From assembly GCA_019671005.1 (NCBI GenBank), contig CM033717.1, positions 72,709,850 to 72,773,849 of the forward strand: a DNA stretch of 64,000 nucleotides, read 5' to 3'. The stretch is from Hibiscus mutabilis (lineage: Eukaryota; Streptophyta; Magnoliopsida; Malvales; Malvaceae). The notes beneath the pieces were generated by a model, which saw only the letters and a list, made by a program, of their open reading frames with translations, had not been told where the DNA came from and ran no database searches. Numbering within the stretch: position 1 is the first letter of the stretch; the number at the start of each line of letters is the position of its first letter. The translations under genes were made by a program, and so were the position numbers. Shown one piece after another: positions 12,601 to 24,717 of the stretch.

Positions 12601-12839
12601 ACAATGTTCACATTATATACACAAATGTTTTTTAATGAACTCGGCTCATCACGTTATCTACAATTTAACTGAAATATCGAAACAAAAAAAATCAGTATAA
12701 TTCTTTTTTAACTGCATGACAGACTGAGGACATCGGAACATTACTCATGAGAAGGAATGTAGTGAAAATTTTTAGAATGTTGGTTGAAAGATGAGGGTTG
12801 TCTAACATACGGCGAGATATGGTGCGGCTACGGTACGAC

Positions 12840-13065
12840 ACCAACTGAAAATGTTATAATTTTTGAAATATAAAACTGAAAATGTTATAATGTTTGATAA
12901 CAATTTCGGTTGGTAGTAAGTATCGAAACTTTAACTTTGAGTATCGAAACTTTCAGCGCTTCTGATAACATTTAAATTTTTATAAGTATTAAAAATATTA
13001 TCAAACAGTATAACATTTTTAATTTTATATTTTAAATCTTATAATATTTTCAGTTACTGAGAGAT
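12840..13065. repeat. Short palindromic MITE-like element
   Basis: ACTGAAAATGTTATAATTTT near the left end is mirrored by TTATAATATTTTCAGTT near the right end. Inner segments GTTTGATAAC and TATCAAAC also pair, giving a hairpin of about 220 bp without coding capacity. Confidence 0.45.
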
Positions 13066-13632
13066 CTATCAAAAATAATCATTCTATGGGCAGTGGGAGT
13101 AATGTTTGTTATTTCCAATGGTTCAGACCCATGGTATTTGTGAACGCTTGCTTTGTCCAACTGATTTAACGTTGGTGTTTGTGGAAAAGACCATGCAGAC
13201 ACAATGTCCGAGACAGAGGTGACCAGGGCCTAGGGAGACCATAGTTATTTAGCATTCAAAATCCGTATCCAGAAAACGGGTGATTCTAGGGTGGGGGCGG
13301 GATTATGGTAAGAATAAAATGAGGCAAATTTATAATTTACACAAACTTTTATTTAAATAATAAAAATTTAAGTTTTAATGTAAGAATTTGTATAGTTAAA
13401 CAAATTTTTACGGTAAAATTTATATAAATTTTTATTAAAATGATAAAAATTTATGTAGTTATATAAATTCTTATAATAATTAGTAAGAATTTATATTATT
13501 ACTTAAATTATTACTCGTCTTACACAAATTTTTACAAAAATAATAAAAATTTATGTAATCGGCTCATTTTAGCCTCACCCCGCGTTATTTTAAAATTTCC
13601 CTAGAAAATTGAGAAACCTTTTATTTATTTTT
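13066..13632. other. AT-rich spacer with imperfect AATTTTTAT motifs
   Basis: Between 13310 and 13570 the motif AATTTTTATTAAAATGATAA and variants recur, bounded by GAGGC and GCCTC, so this may be another degenerate MITE. There is no gene. Confidence 0.3.
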
Positions 13633-15330
13633 GGGTAAATTATACGGGAGACCACCGATCTTTAGGGTTGGTATCAAAATAACCACTGATTTTTTAATTT
13701 TGTCAAAAATGACCACTCAACTATTGATATGGTTCCAATATAGCCACCAGCCATTAAAACCTAAAGGAGAGGCTGGCGTGATAGTTAAAAGAAAATTGTA
13801 TCATTGCGCATTTAATCCTCGTTATTTACACATTTAATCAATTTGGTCCTAATTTTAATTTAATAAAATAAATTGATTATTTAATTAGGTGGTGACACGT
13901 GTCACTACATTATTGGAGGGATTTATTTATTTTTATTTAATTTAATTAATTTATTTTCCTCCCCCAATCAAATAGTGACAATTGTCACCTGATTGGAGGG
14001 GAAAATGGAATTAGAGGCCGAAGGGAATCAAAGCAAAGACCTCCAAAACAATGGGAGTATTGTATGCTTGCCACTAGGCTAAGCCATTTTCGTGATATAA
14101 AACACAACTTTTTATATATGTTTTATACCGTTTTGATGCCCAGAAAAATGAAGGGGAAAAATGGCATCAAGGGGATTTGAACACAAGACCTTGTATTGTA
14201 AGGTAGTGTATGCTTGCCACTGGAACAAGCATATGTTTATGATATAAAATACAATATTTAATATATATGGTATACAGTTGTTAATGCTTAGAAAAAGAAG
14301 GAAGTGTGGTTTTAGGAAACTCGAACATGACATACTTATGATACACAAAAACATCTAACACAATTAAATAAATCTAATAATTAAATTAAAGTTAACAATA
14401 TTTTGTATATATTTTAAATTATAGTTTAAAATTTTAATATAATTCGTGAATTTGTATTCGCTAAATGAAGATTAAATAAATTAAATTCACGAATATAAAC
14501 TAAATGAAGATTAAATAAATTATAATAAAACTGAGAAACCAAGATTTAATCTTCATTTAGCGAATACAAATTCATGAATTATATTAAAATTTTAAAATAT
14601 ATACAAAATATTGTTAACTTTAATTTAATTATTAGATTTATTTAATAGGATTAGATGTTTTTGTGTATCATAAGTATGTAATGTTCGAGTTTCCTAAAAC
14701 CACATTTCCTTCTTTTTCCAGGCATTAACAATTGTATATTATATATATATATATATTAAATATTGTATTTTATATCATAAAAATATGCTTGTTCCAGTGG
14801 CAAGCATACACTATCTTACAATACAATGTCTTGTATTCAAATCTTCTTGATGCCATTTTCCCCCTTCATTTTTTCTAGGCATCAAAACGATATAAAACAT
14901 ATATAAAAAGTTGTGTTTTATATCATGAAAATGGCTTGGCTTAGTGGCAAGCATACAATACTCCCATTACTTTGGAGGTCCTTGGTTCGATTCCCCTCTA
15001 ACCAGGTGACATGTGTCACCATTTGATTGAGGGAGGAAAATAAATAAATTAAATAAAAATAAATAAATCCCTCCACCTAATTAAATAATCAATTTATTTT
15101 ATTAAATTAAAATTAGGACCAAATTGATTAAATGTGTAAATAACAAGGACTAAATGCGTAATTATACAAATTTTTTTAACTGTCATGTCAGCCTCTCCGT
15201 TAGGTTTTAACGGCTGGTGACTATGTTGGAACCATACCAATAGTTGAGTGGTCATTTTGACAAAATTAAAAGATTGATGGTCATTTCGACACCAACCCTA
15301 AAAATCGGTGGTCTCCCGTATAGTTTACCC
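13633..15330. mobile_element. Large foldback element, about 1.7 kb near-palindrome
   Basis: The left end GGGTAAATTATACGGGAGAC is inverted at the right end (GTCTCCCGTATAGTTTACCC). Homology in inverted orientation continues through both arms of about 830 bp, including ACCACTCAACTATTGATATG on the left and CATACCAATAGTTGAGTGGT on the right. The centre lies near 14490-14540, where AATGAAGATTAAATAAATT is mirrored by AATCTTCATTTAGCG. No transposase frame exists. Terminal GGGTAAAYTA-type ends are common on non-autonomous foldback elements of plants, but no target-site duplication is evident. A transcript through it would form a very long double-stranded RNA. Confidence 0.75.
14930..14997 (+). repeat. 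tRNA-like (SINE-head-like) module in foldback arm
   Basis: The module contains TGGCTTAGTGGCAAGC, matching a Pol III A box, and 40 nt later GGTTCGATTCC, a perfect B-box consensus. The inverted copy is at about 14025-14095 in the other arm, with a degraded B box. A second, weaker tRNA-like unit precedes it in each arm (about 14785-14855 on the right, 14160-14235 on the left). No complete cloverleaf is apparent, so this is a tRNA-derived repeat and not a tRNA gene. Confidence 0.45.
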
Positions 15331-16427
15331 TTACATATGTATGTTTGTGGGGTTTAAATATGAATTTCATTCTTTTATTTTGTGAAATTTTAAAAATTAG
15401 TACTTTTATTTTAATTTGTTAGAATTTGATCTCTTATTTTATAAAATTTGATAAATTAGTATAGTTGTTAGAAAACACATATTTAAGCCGCTAACTTTTG
15501 TACTATGGTGTATATAAATTATTATTTTTTTAAAAAAATTTAAAGGTGATTACAAAATTATATATGTTTATACATATTTTTAATCCTTCGACAATGTACA
15601 CACCCAGTAAATAGAGCGGTTGAACTCGAGTTTCTTAGAATGGACATCATCCGTTCTTTCACTTAGACTACTTGATGGGTTCAATTATTATAATATTAAC
15701 TTTTACTAGTTCTTTGTATGAAATTGTCGAACTGTTGATTTACAAATTAATTCATGTTAACAATAGGTTTCACAACATCGAGTACAAAATGTATTTTCAA
15801 TACTAAACATATAGATTTTGGGGTAAAAAACAACTGCTAATTTTTTTAAAACCTAAACCAAAAAGCTATAATTTGTTGAGCCATAAACACTTTAGAAAAA
15901 CACTTTTTAAAATATTAATTATTTTCTCTCATTTGTATAAACAAATAATATTTTTTTAATTTTCAAAAATAATGTAGAAAATAGACCTCTAATATTTTCA
16001 AAAGTATTTTTTAACAATAATAATAGTAAACATTTAAATCTTAAACTAATATTTTCAAAAGTATCATTTCACGATATATTTTTTTTTTGATAAAACATTT
16101 CACGATACTTTCCAAGGTAATATTAAACTGGCCATTAATAGTGTCATATAATTACTTCAACTTTGTAATTTTTTTAAGGTCTAAAGATCAAATTTTTGAC
16201 AAATTAATATAAGGATTAAATTCTTATTTTTATAAGTAGAAGAATTGAAAACATAATTAGACCTATATGTGACCCATTGAGCTTCTGGAATAACAGTTGT
16301 CCGTTTTTTCAAAGGTCAAATCAGTGTCCTATGACCAATGTCAAATCAAAATTAACCAAATCAAATTAGTATTAAAATATGTATTACCATAAAAAAGCAT
16401 AATTTAATTGAGATCTTTTAAGTAAAT
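15331..16427. other. Non-coding AT-rich spacer
   Basis: No frame of credible composition and no transposon ends recognised. Confidence 0.4.
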
Positions 16428-16915
16428 AGAGTAATTGCACCCTCCGGTCCTCATATTATGCCTTCCATTTTAAATTTTAAATTTTATCTTCAAATTATCA
16501 CTCTTATTTTAAATTGATCCTAGAATTTCTGAACACTTTAATTTTATCCTCAATTTATCTCTCAAACTAAACTAGTCCTTAAACTTTTGAACATTTTAAA
16601 TTTATCCTCAAAATGTCAATATATACTCGAATCTCATGTTAATAAAATCATTATAAAAATTATTATATGTCATAAAAATATTGACGTGTATTATGTAATA
16701 ATATGTATGGCATAAACAATAATTTGAACATTTAAAGTTTGGAGACTAATTTAGAATGGTGATCATGGTTCGAGGATGAAACAACATTTAAAAGTTTAAA
16801 AATTTGTTTAAAATAAAAACTATAATTTAGAGATAAAATTAAAACATTCGAAAGTTTAAATACTAATTTAAAATCATGAACATAATTTGAAACGTAAGAT
16901 GCAATTAACTTAAAT
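16428..16915. repeat. Imperfect foldback repeat, about 490 bp
   Basis: TAATTGCACCCTCCGGTCC at the left end is mirrored by a diverged GATGCAATTA at the right end. Inner segments such as CTAGTCCTTAAACTTTTG and TTTAAAGTTTGGAGACTAAT also mirror one another. It is non-coding and MITE-like. Confidence 0.45.
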
Positions 16916-17765
16916 AAATATACGATAAGCGTTAATTTCTTTTAAGTTCAGAATGTTGTATTTTAATATTATAAATAAAATAAATTTATTTTAAAGAATC
17001 ATTCGAGAGTATATCTTTGAAGTATTTAATTTATTTGAAGTATATTAGGGGTGGTTTTTTTTTGTTAAAAGATATATTAGGGTGAAAATCAGGTGGAATA
17101 GGGATAGTTTTGTATTTTTTTTACTCCGTTCTTAACATTTGTAGTTACGATTTCGGAGGATTTTCGCTAAATGTTTCGAAATTTTTTTCGTCCTCATATC
17201 TTTTCCTGCGATCCTTGCAGTTTTCGGAGAATTCACATCCTTACAAAAACTAAACAAAATTACTATTTTACTAACTAAAATAAATGACTAATTCAGTTTA
17301 AAATATAAAATTTTGATACTTTTATTGGAAACAATTATTGATGAAGATTGAAAGGGTATTTGTTTGGGAAGATTTAGACGATAGTTTTAGTTTATATCTA
17401 AAAACTAAAATAGAAACATGTTGAGAAACTTAAGTGTGCCTAGGTTTGAGAGAAAGTTAAAGCGATAATAATATAGTTAAATTTTTTTATTAAGATAGAT
17501 ATTAGGGTATATAGTTAAATAAGTATATTTTTAATTTTTTTTTGTAAAATATCAAAATCTTTGTAGATATTTTTGAGATCTACACGGTTATTTATACGGT
17601 TACTGTTTGATTATTTTCACGTTCAAATATAACAATATATGTCTTCATCCTCATTTGAGTTTTGGTGATAAAACTTTCTCCGTCATTGTAGGGTGAAAAT
17701 TTTTTTATTCTTCATCCCGTCGGTTAGGATATGTACGATTTTCAAATATTTCCAATTTCCACTCC

Positions 17766-17793
17766 TAATATATATATATATATATATATATAA
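17766..17793. repeat. (TA)n microsatellite upstream of pyruvate kinase
   Basis: About 13 uninterrupted TA units lie roughly 250 bp upstream of the pyruvate kinase start codon. The rest of 16916-18043 shows no gene; a weak TATA-like CTAAATAAATACTA occurs near 17948. Confidence 0.8.
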
Positions 17794-18043
17794 TAGTAAT
17801 AAATTTGAAGGAAAAACAAGTTCCACATTTTGATTTGAAAAGGAACATGTTCTCGCTTTCCATTTACCAGTGATTCCCGTCTTGCTCGTTAAGCAATAAC
17901 CAAAACCATTTCTTTTCTTTTCTTTAATTTATTATTTCATTTTCTCACTAAATAAATACTAAACCAAAGTCGTCTCCTCTCCTAATACGTCTTTCCTCAT
18001 CTAAATTCCCGACCTTTACTCCGTTGAACAACAACCAAAAACC

Positions 18044-20794
18044 ATGGAAATGAATAACAATCATGAAGCAGTTGTCTTTGAATCGGAGAAGAAACCCAAG
18101 ACCAAGATCGTATGCACCCTGGGTCCTGCGTCGAGGTCAATCCCCATGATCGAGAAGCTGTTGAAAGCCGGCATGAACGTCGCTCGTTTCAACTTCTCCC
18201 ATGGATCTCACGAATACCATCAGGAAACCCTCGATAACCTCAAGGCCGCCATGCTCAACACCGGTATTCTCTGCGCCGTCATGCTCGACACCAAGGCTCG
18301 TATTTCCCTTAAACCCTTTTTGTTTCTTTCTCTTGATCTAAAGTCAAAACCTTTACTTGCGGTTAACGACTTTTAGTTTGATTGATCTCTCTTGTCTGCT
18401 TGTTTTTCTTGGATACGATTGCTTGTTCCTTTATTCTTGTTTCCTATATCAGTATGATCGTAGATCTGGGTTTCAATCTGAATGCTTCAATAGTTTGTTT
18501 AGAAGCAATCAAAGTGTTTGATGATATGCTCCAGCGATTGTTCTGATCAGTTCCTGTTTGCTACTTTACTTTTTTTGTGTTAATTGCTTCCTTTCGAAAG
18601 ATCATGTTTGATTTTGTAGTCAAAGTTTATGTGCTCTGCTAATTAGCCAATCATGATCCAAGCAGATGCTATCAGCATTTCCGACATGTGTGTTCGATTC
18701 CTATAATATTGGAAAAATGTGTGTTAGAAGTTAGATGTAAGAGTCCGAATCGAATAATCAGACTTAAAGGAATAGATGAGAAGAATAGAAGAGTTAAAGA
18801 TGAGAAAAGAAGCAGAATAGCCAAGAAGAACGGCTAGAACATTTCCATTGATTTCTCAGATAAGGAAGAAAAGAGAAAAACACACTATTTTAACCCTAAA
18901 GACAAACGCAGCGTTTCAGACAAACATTAAAAACAACTAATTACAGGATCAGACCATAAATTCAAAATTATTTATAAACTAGCCCGTTACATTAGAACTA
19001 GCAGATACTGCTCTTCTTAAGTTGTAACGTAATACCCAATTTGATGACTGATGCTGTTCATTTATTAGCCACTATTTCTGTCTTCGTAAGATCTGTTTCT
19101 GTTATTCCGAAACTTCGTTTTCCTTGACGACTCGGGTTTGACTTATAGATATGACCTTCGTATACACAAGGCTGAGTAACGTAGAAATCTGCTGGAAACT
19201 GATTTGATTATGTTTTCTCTAAACATAGAGTATAATACAAGGAGCTCTGTGTATTAACACGACCAGTGTCCACAGTCCTGTATAAAGTACTTGGGTTTTA
19301 TTTATTTTTGGTCTTAACTACGACCTGGAAAAGCCGATTAATTGTAACTGTTTCTTCATATGTAAACTTCCAGGGTCCTGAGATCCGAACTGGTTTTCTA
19401 AAGGATGGAAAGATTCAGCTCAAACAGGGTCAAGAAATCACCATAACAACTGATTATACCATAAAGGGTGATGAGAAACTAATAAGTATGAGTTACATAA
19501 AGTTGGCTGAGGATGTCAAACCAGGGATGGTCATACTTTGTGCAGACGGTACAATCTCGTTTACGGTCTTGTCTTGTGACAAAGAAAAGGGTTTGGTTCA
19601 CTGTCGCTGCGAGAATTCTGCGATGCTTGGTGAGAGGAAGAATGTTAATCTTCCGGGGGTCATCGTAGACCTCCCAACCTTGACTGAAAAAGACAAGGAA
19701 GATATCTTGCAATGGGGTGTTCCGAACCACATTGACATGATTGCTCTTTCTTTTGTTCGAAAAGGCTCAGATCTCGTACAGGTTCGAAAGCTGCTTGGCA
19801 AGCATGCTAAGAATATTCTTCTCATGTCGAAGGTATGTTTGAAGTATTTCAGTTATGATTTGTATTCTGCTTTACATTTTGTTAGTAGGGTGTTTTAAAG
19901 AAGATGATCTATGTGGGCAGGGTTAATATTTTATTATGCTGTTGTTATAGTTGTATTTTCCCCTTTGAAATGATATTGCAGGTCGAAAATCAAGAAGGGG
20001 TTGCAAATTTTGATGACATCCTTGCAAACACGGATGCATTTATGGTGGCACGAGGTGACCTTGGAATGGAGATTCCAATTGAAAAGATATTTCTAGCACA
20101 GAAGGTGATGATTTACAAGTGTAACATTCAAGGAAAACCTGTTGTCACTGCAACACAAATGCTTGAGTCCATGATCAAATCTCCCCGGCCAACAAGGGCT
20201 GAGGCCACTGACGTTGCCAATGCAGTTCTCGATGGCACAGACTGTGTGATGTTAAGTGGTGAGACAGCTGCTGGAGCTTACCCCGAACTTGCTGTTCGGA
20301 CCATGGCCAAAATATGTGTGGAAGCAGAAAGCACTCTTGACTATGGAGATGTCTTCAAAAGGGTTATGGAACACTCGCCGGTGCCAATGAGTCCGTTGGA
20401 AAGTCTTGCTTCTTCAGCTGTTAGAACATCAAATTCAGCGAAAGCGGCTCTTATATTGGTCTTAACCAGGGGAGGAAGTACTGCAAAGTTGGTGGCTAAG
20501 TACCGGCCCGGAATGCCCATTTTATCTGTGGTCGTCCCTGAGATCATGACCGATTCATTCGATTGGTCATGCAGCGATGAAACTCCAGCAAGGCACAGCT
20601 TAGTCTATCGCGGTTTGATCCCAGTTTTATATGCTGGGTCTGCCAGAGCTTCTCATGAAGAGACAACGGAGGAAGCTTTGGAGTTTGCTGTGCAGCATGC
20701 CAAGGCAAAGGGACTCTGCCGGAAAGGGGATTCCATTGTCGCTCTGCATCGTATCGGAACTGCATCTGTGATCAAGATCTTGACTGCCAAGTGA
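18044..20794 (+). CDS. Cytosolic pyruvate kinase (three coding exons, 507 aa)
   Basis: Pyruvate kinase catalyses the last step of glycolysis, phosphoenolpyruvate plus ADP to pyruvate plus ATP, as a homotetramer in the cytosol. Coding exons are 18044-18295, 19374-19832 and 19982-20794; all junctions are in phase 0. The protein starts MEMNNNHEAVV and soon enters the family core KTKIVCTLGPASRS. Visible hallmarks are NVARFNFSHG, MLDTKGPEIRTG across intron 1, the catalytic lysine at about 237 in LLMSKVEN, Mg ligands at about E239 and D263 (ARGDLGME), and VVTATQMLESM with PRPTRAEATD. The length is close to the usual 510 residues of plant cytosolic isoforms. There is no transit peptide. ATG 18044 has a good context (AACCATGG). 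Intron 1 appears to use a GC donor (AAG|GC at 18296). The gene looks intact. Confidence 0.96.
18296..18297 (+). other. Non-canonical GC 5' splice site of pyruvate kinase intron 1
   Basis: The exon must end after the AAG codon (18293-18295) to join GGTCCTGAG at 19374 and keep the conserved DTKGPEIRTG segment. The intron therefore begins GCTCGT and ends TTCCAG. The nearest GT (18299) would put four extra bases in the message and break the frame. Confidence 0.75.
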
Positions 20795-22995
20795 GGTCGA
20801 CTCGGTGATTTTTTTGAATGTCATTTTTTGAAAGGTCTCCCTGGTACAGAGGGGATTACACTGCTGTTCTAACGCAACATCGTTTTTTGTTGTTTTAATT
20901 TTGGATTCAGAAAAAAAGGTGATTAAGATCACAAGTACAATGTTTTGATATGATATTTGGGGACCTTAAACCACTGAATGCTTTTACGAAACTGTGATTT
21001 TTATGAACAGGTTATCTAATTATGATTTCTACAATGCCATTCCTTTGGTTAGTTTTAGAGATTGTTTAGAGTTAAAAAATTATTTTTTTTGATAATATTC
21101 GGGGTGGGAGACTATCTTTCCTTACAATAATAATTATGTTAAATGTTATTTAAAATATTATTTAAAAAGCAATAGTGAATAGTAAGTATGTTAAATGTTG
21201 GTCTTACAATTCATTTTACGACTTCATGATGTACATTAATTCATCTATTTATAAAAGGATTAATTTACCTCCTATTGAGTGAAATTTAATTGGTATTGTT
21301 GCTATATAATCAAGAGGGTATTGTTAACTATATAATCAAGAGGACGTAGGATGAGTATACTTTTTTGAACAAGAAAAGTATAATGAATTATATTTAAAGT
21401 GAAATAGATTACAAAAAGATTATACTACAAATATTAAAAATATAAAAATAATAAATTTTAAAGAGTGTAAAAAACATGAGAAACAAAACCTATCACTTCG
21501 CAGAAAAATTTGTCTAGTTTTTTAAATGAAATCTAGCAACGATATACTTTGACCAAAAAGCTCTAAGAATCAAGCATTATTTCGCTGCGAGTTTTTGGCA
21601 CATCGGCAAACTACCATAAAGGAATCAGAAAAATACTAGACCGCTGATCGTCTTGTGATTAGAAACGTTCGATATTCTTGTTATCTAAACGATAAATTGT
21701 CATAATAGCAAATAATATTGTTACAAAAGCAAACAAACCTGCAAAAATACAAACAAATAAACTGCCATACAAGCAAACGGAAAAAGTTAAAAAACAGATG
21801 TAGTACGATTCTAACAAAACAAAACAAACAAAAATAATAAAACTATTAAAGAACAAATGATTCTTCATCAAAAGAGAAAAAATCTTATTTATATAAGATA
21901 AACTTAAAAATTAAAACCAGTTGTCATTGAAAACAACTTCAAATTTCAATGAAGAAAAAGAACTCAAGAAATTTGTGTAAAATAACTTCTTTAGAGAAAA
22001 TAAAAATAGAGGAAAGTAGAGAAATTTCTAAGATGAGTATATTTAAATACTCGATATCTTTCTATTTATAAAATATTTTTCTATTTATACTTGAGGAGGA
22101 GTATGGATAATATATACATTCTACTAAAATTATATGTTTAAAAATATTCTCTCTTTCATTCCGGAGTTTCACCGTTTTTCTATGCATATGTTATCTATTT
22201 AGCTTTAAAAATAAGGTTTAATATAAAAATGTTTAAATTATATATATATTAGGTTTAATTTTTTTTTAAATGTTTTACTGTAAAATTAGAAAATAACTTT
22301 TAAAAATAGAAAAAATATGTAAAAATTTAAAAATATAAAAAGATGTTTTCGCTTGAATATGTTTTGAAAATTTGGAAAATATAAAAATAATAGTTTTTTA
22401 ATTTTAATTTTATTTTAATCTGGGTTTGAATCCTTCTAATGTCATTTTTTAAAATTTTAGTTTGTTTACTTATGTTTTATTTATAATAACAACAACAATA
22501 ATAATATTTTTCTAAATATATTTTATTTTAATTATTTAATAATTATTTTTTATTTATATTTTGAAAAGTTAGATATCAAACACATTTTACTATTTTTTTT
22601 AGAACAAGTTTTTATCCTTATTAATTAATCATGTTTTCTAATTTAAAAAAAATTAGAATAAAAATTATTTTCTGAAAATCAAAATAGAAAATAAAACCAA
22701 ATGAACCATAAATTTCTTTTAAAAATTAAAAATTAAAATTTTATAATTTCTCACAAAAACTCCAAATTTACAAAAACACCCGAAATTTATGCGCCACCGT
22801 CATAATTTGCTAAGCAAACAATTGCAATGAAGTCTTATCTTAGTGACGTTGTTCGTCGTTCGATTAAAATTATTTAAAGTTCGACGGTGGCACATCATTT
22901 GTTGATTTTGGTGACAGAAAAATAGGACGTTTAGCAATTAATCAAAATAATTTTTTAAGGATTAATGGAACCTGATTACCTTAAAATTACACAGA
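20795..22995. other. Pyruvate kinase 3' flank and non-coding spacer
   Basis: The first 200 bp or so are probably the 3' UTR. The remainder is AT-rich with no supported gene. A short inverted pair, TGCGCCACCGTC (about 22789) and GACGGTGGCACA (about 22882), lies just upstream of the LINE ORF1. Confidence 0.45.
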
Positions 22996-24717
22996 ATGAA
23001 GACGAAGCGTCAAGGAGCTGATGGTCATTGGCAAGGAGAAACAGGTTTCTTCCGTTCAGGCGCCGGTAAGGTTACAACGAAGACCCCTAATCTCAAAGGT
23101 AAGAGACGATCGGATTATGGAGTGGACAATATCTACATTGTTTTTGTCAACTATATCAGCAAAAGAATCCACAGGAGCTCTCTCAAAGAAGCGTTTTCAG
23201 GATACGAGAAAGTTCTGAGTATCTACATTGCCTACAACAATGTGAGAAGAATCAACAGCAACACTACCTTTGCGTTTGTTAGATTTGCTAGTCGAGAGGA
23301 CGCTGCAAGGGTAGTCGAATTAGGTGATGGTAGAAGAATGGATGGTTTCGCTATAAGAGTGTTCTTCGAAAAGAATTGCGTCACTAAGCACCCGCCACCT
23401 AGGGCCGGTCCATTAATCTCCAGGCTTCCAAAGCAGGTTGTCAAAGAGCAGTTAAATGAAACAATAAAGCAGGTCACTAAAAAAGACTTCTCATATGTTT
23501 CCAAAAGGAAATCCTATAAGGATGCGTTGCTGGAACATAACCATTCCCAAATGCAAAATAAGACACATGATTGTTGTGTTTCTAAGGTGGCGAACAAGGA
23601 TGACTTTCAGTTCACCTCCCAAGCCACTACTCACCTCCTAGTCTCTATTCCTCCGTCAGAATTAGATTGGCAGAACCAGTGTTTCGTGGGGCAAGTTAAA
23701 GGAATGTATGACGCTGAGTTTGTTCAGCAAGCTCTTCAATCGAATGGCTTCAACGTCAAAGTGAGCGTTTGGTATGGTTTTTATGTCATTGTTCATTGTT
23801 TAAAGTTGAACAAGTTTCTATTTTCTGGGATATGAAGAACGTGTTATTGGACTCTTGGTTCAAAGATATTGATACGTTGGCAAACTTCTCATTGAATAAG
23901 AAGCTCAAGCTCTGGATCAACATTGAAGGGGTTCCTATTTGTGCTTGGCATGCCGTTGTGTTCAAGTCCATTACCAGCACGTGGGGGAAGTTTATCAAGA
24001 TTGATGAAGATACGCTTAGTAGAAACAAGTTCGACTGCACCCGTGTATTGGTAGGAGTGGGGTCTGTGTCTGATATTCCCATGTCAGCTTCTTTCTCTGT
24101 TAACAGGGAAAAATTTTCAAGTTAAGTTATCGACATCTGAGTACTGTCACGTCTGAAAAGAGGCGGAATCATTAATCGCATCGAAAAAGAAAAGGGAGGC
24201 CTTGGGATATATAAGCGGTGGCGCTGCACATCTTATTAAATATGTCTTTTGAGAAGAGAGTAATAGCCCCGTGACAAGTGGTATCAGAACGACCCTTTGA
24301 CTGCTTGATTTCACGTCGAGCGCACATGAGTAGGGTGGACAACCGTGACAATTGGCCAATCACGAGAGCGGAAGCTCGTAACGAGGGCGTCACGAGGTTG
24401 AATGGGGGAGAATATCACGTCTGAGAAGAGGCCAGGTCATTAATCCCACATCAAAAAGAAAAAATGATGTCTTGGGAAGAGAGTAATGGCCACGTGACAG
24501 TACGAAGATGAACGGTGCTGGATGGATGAAGGGCAGTTGGGATTCTCTGGATATGAAGATGCTAGTTGCCGCTTTGAGGATTGTACCCACATGGTTAATG
24601 CTTCGACGACTGCTCCTATTCCCGAGAAGAATTGGAACATTCCTGCCAGTGTCGTTTCGAAAGATGCCCCCGAGGACGGGCTGGTGGCAATACTACCTTG
24701 AGGGATTCTATTACGGT
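22996..24717 (+). pseudogene. Broken LINE (L1-type) ORF1 with RRM domain
   Basis: The frame from 22996 encodes an RNA-recognition motif: RNP2-like IYIVFV at about residue 47 and RNP1-like TFAFVRFA at about residue 91. A DUF4283-like region with WFKDIDT and KLWINIEGVPICAW follows. This architecture fits ORF1 of plant L1 LINEs that carry an RRM in place of a zinc knuckle; such proteins bind the element RNA. At least two frameshifts (about 23770-23800 and near 24105) break it, and a TRIM element splits it at 24145-24499. Coding similarity resumes after the TRIM and runs to a stop near 24702. The endonuclease and reverse transcriptase ORF is absent, because a Tat LTR begins at 24718. Confidence 0.75.
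24145..24499 (+). mobile_element. TRIM (miniature LTR retrotransposon) inside LINE ORF1
   Basis: The two LTRs are 24145-24276 (TGTCACGTCTG...CCCCGTGACA) and 24413-24499 (TATCACGTCTG...CCACGTGACA); the second lacks about 45 bp. The first LTR is followed, two bases on, by TGGTATCAGAACGA (24279), matching the classical primer site for initiator tRNA-Met. A purine-rich GGGGGAGAA immediately precedes the second LTR. The internal region is only about 136 bp and non-coding. GTAC flanks both sides (24141-24144 and 24500-24503) as a target-site duplication. It must depend on proteins of other elements. Confidence 0.85.

Noticed and set aside
14930..14997. Functional tRNA gene
   Set aside because: A and B boxes are present but no acceptor stem or anticodon arm could be closed; treated as a tRNA-derived repeat.
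22996..24125. Host RNA-binding protein gene (RRM)
   Set aside because: RRM followed by a DUF4283-like region, frameshifts and a transposon in the frame fit a dead LINE ORF1 better.
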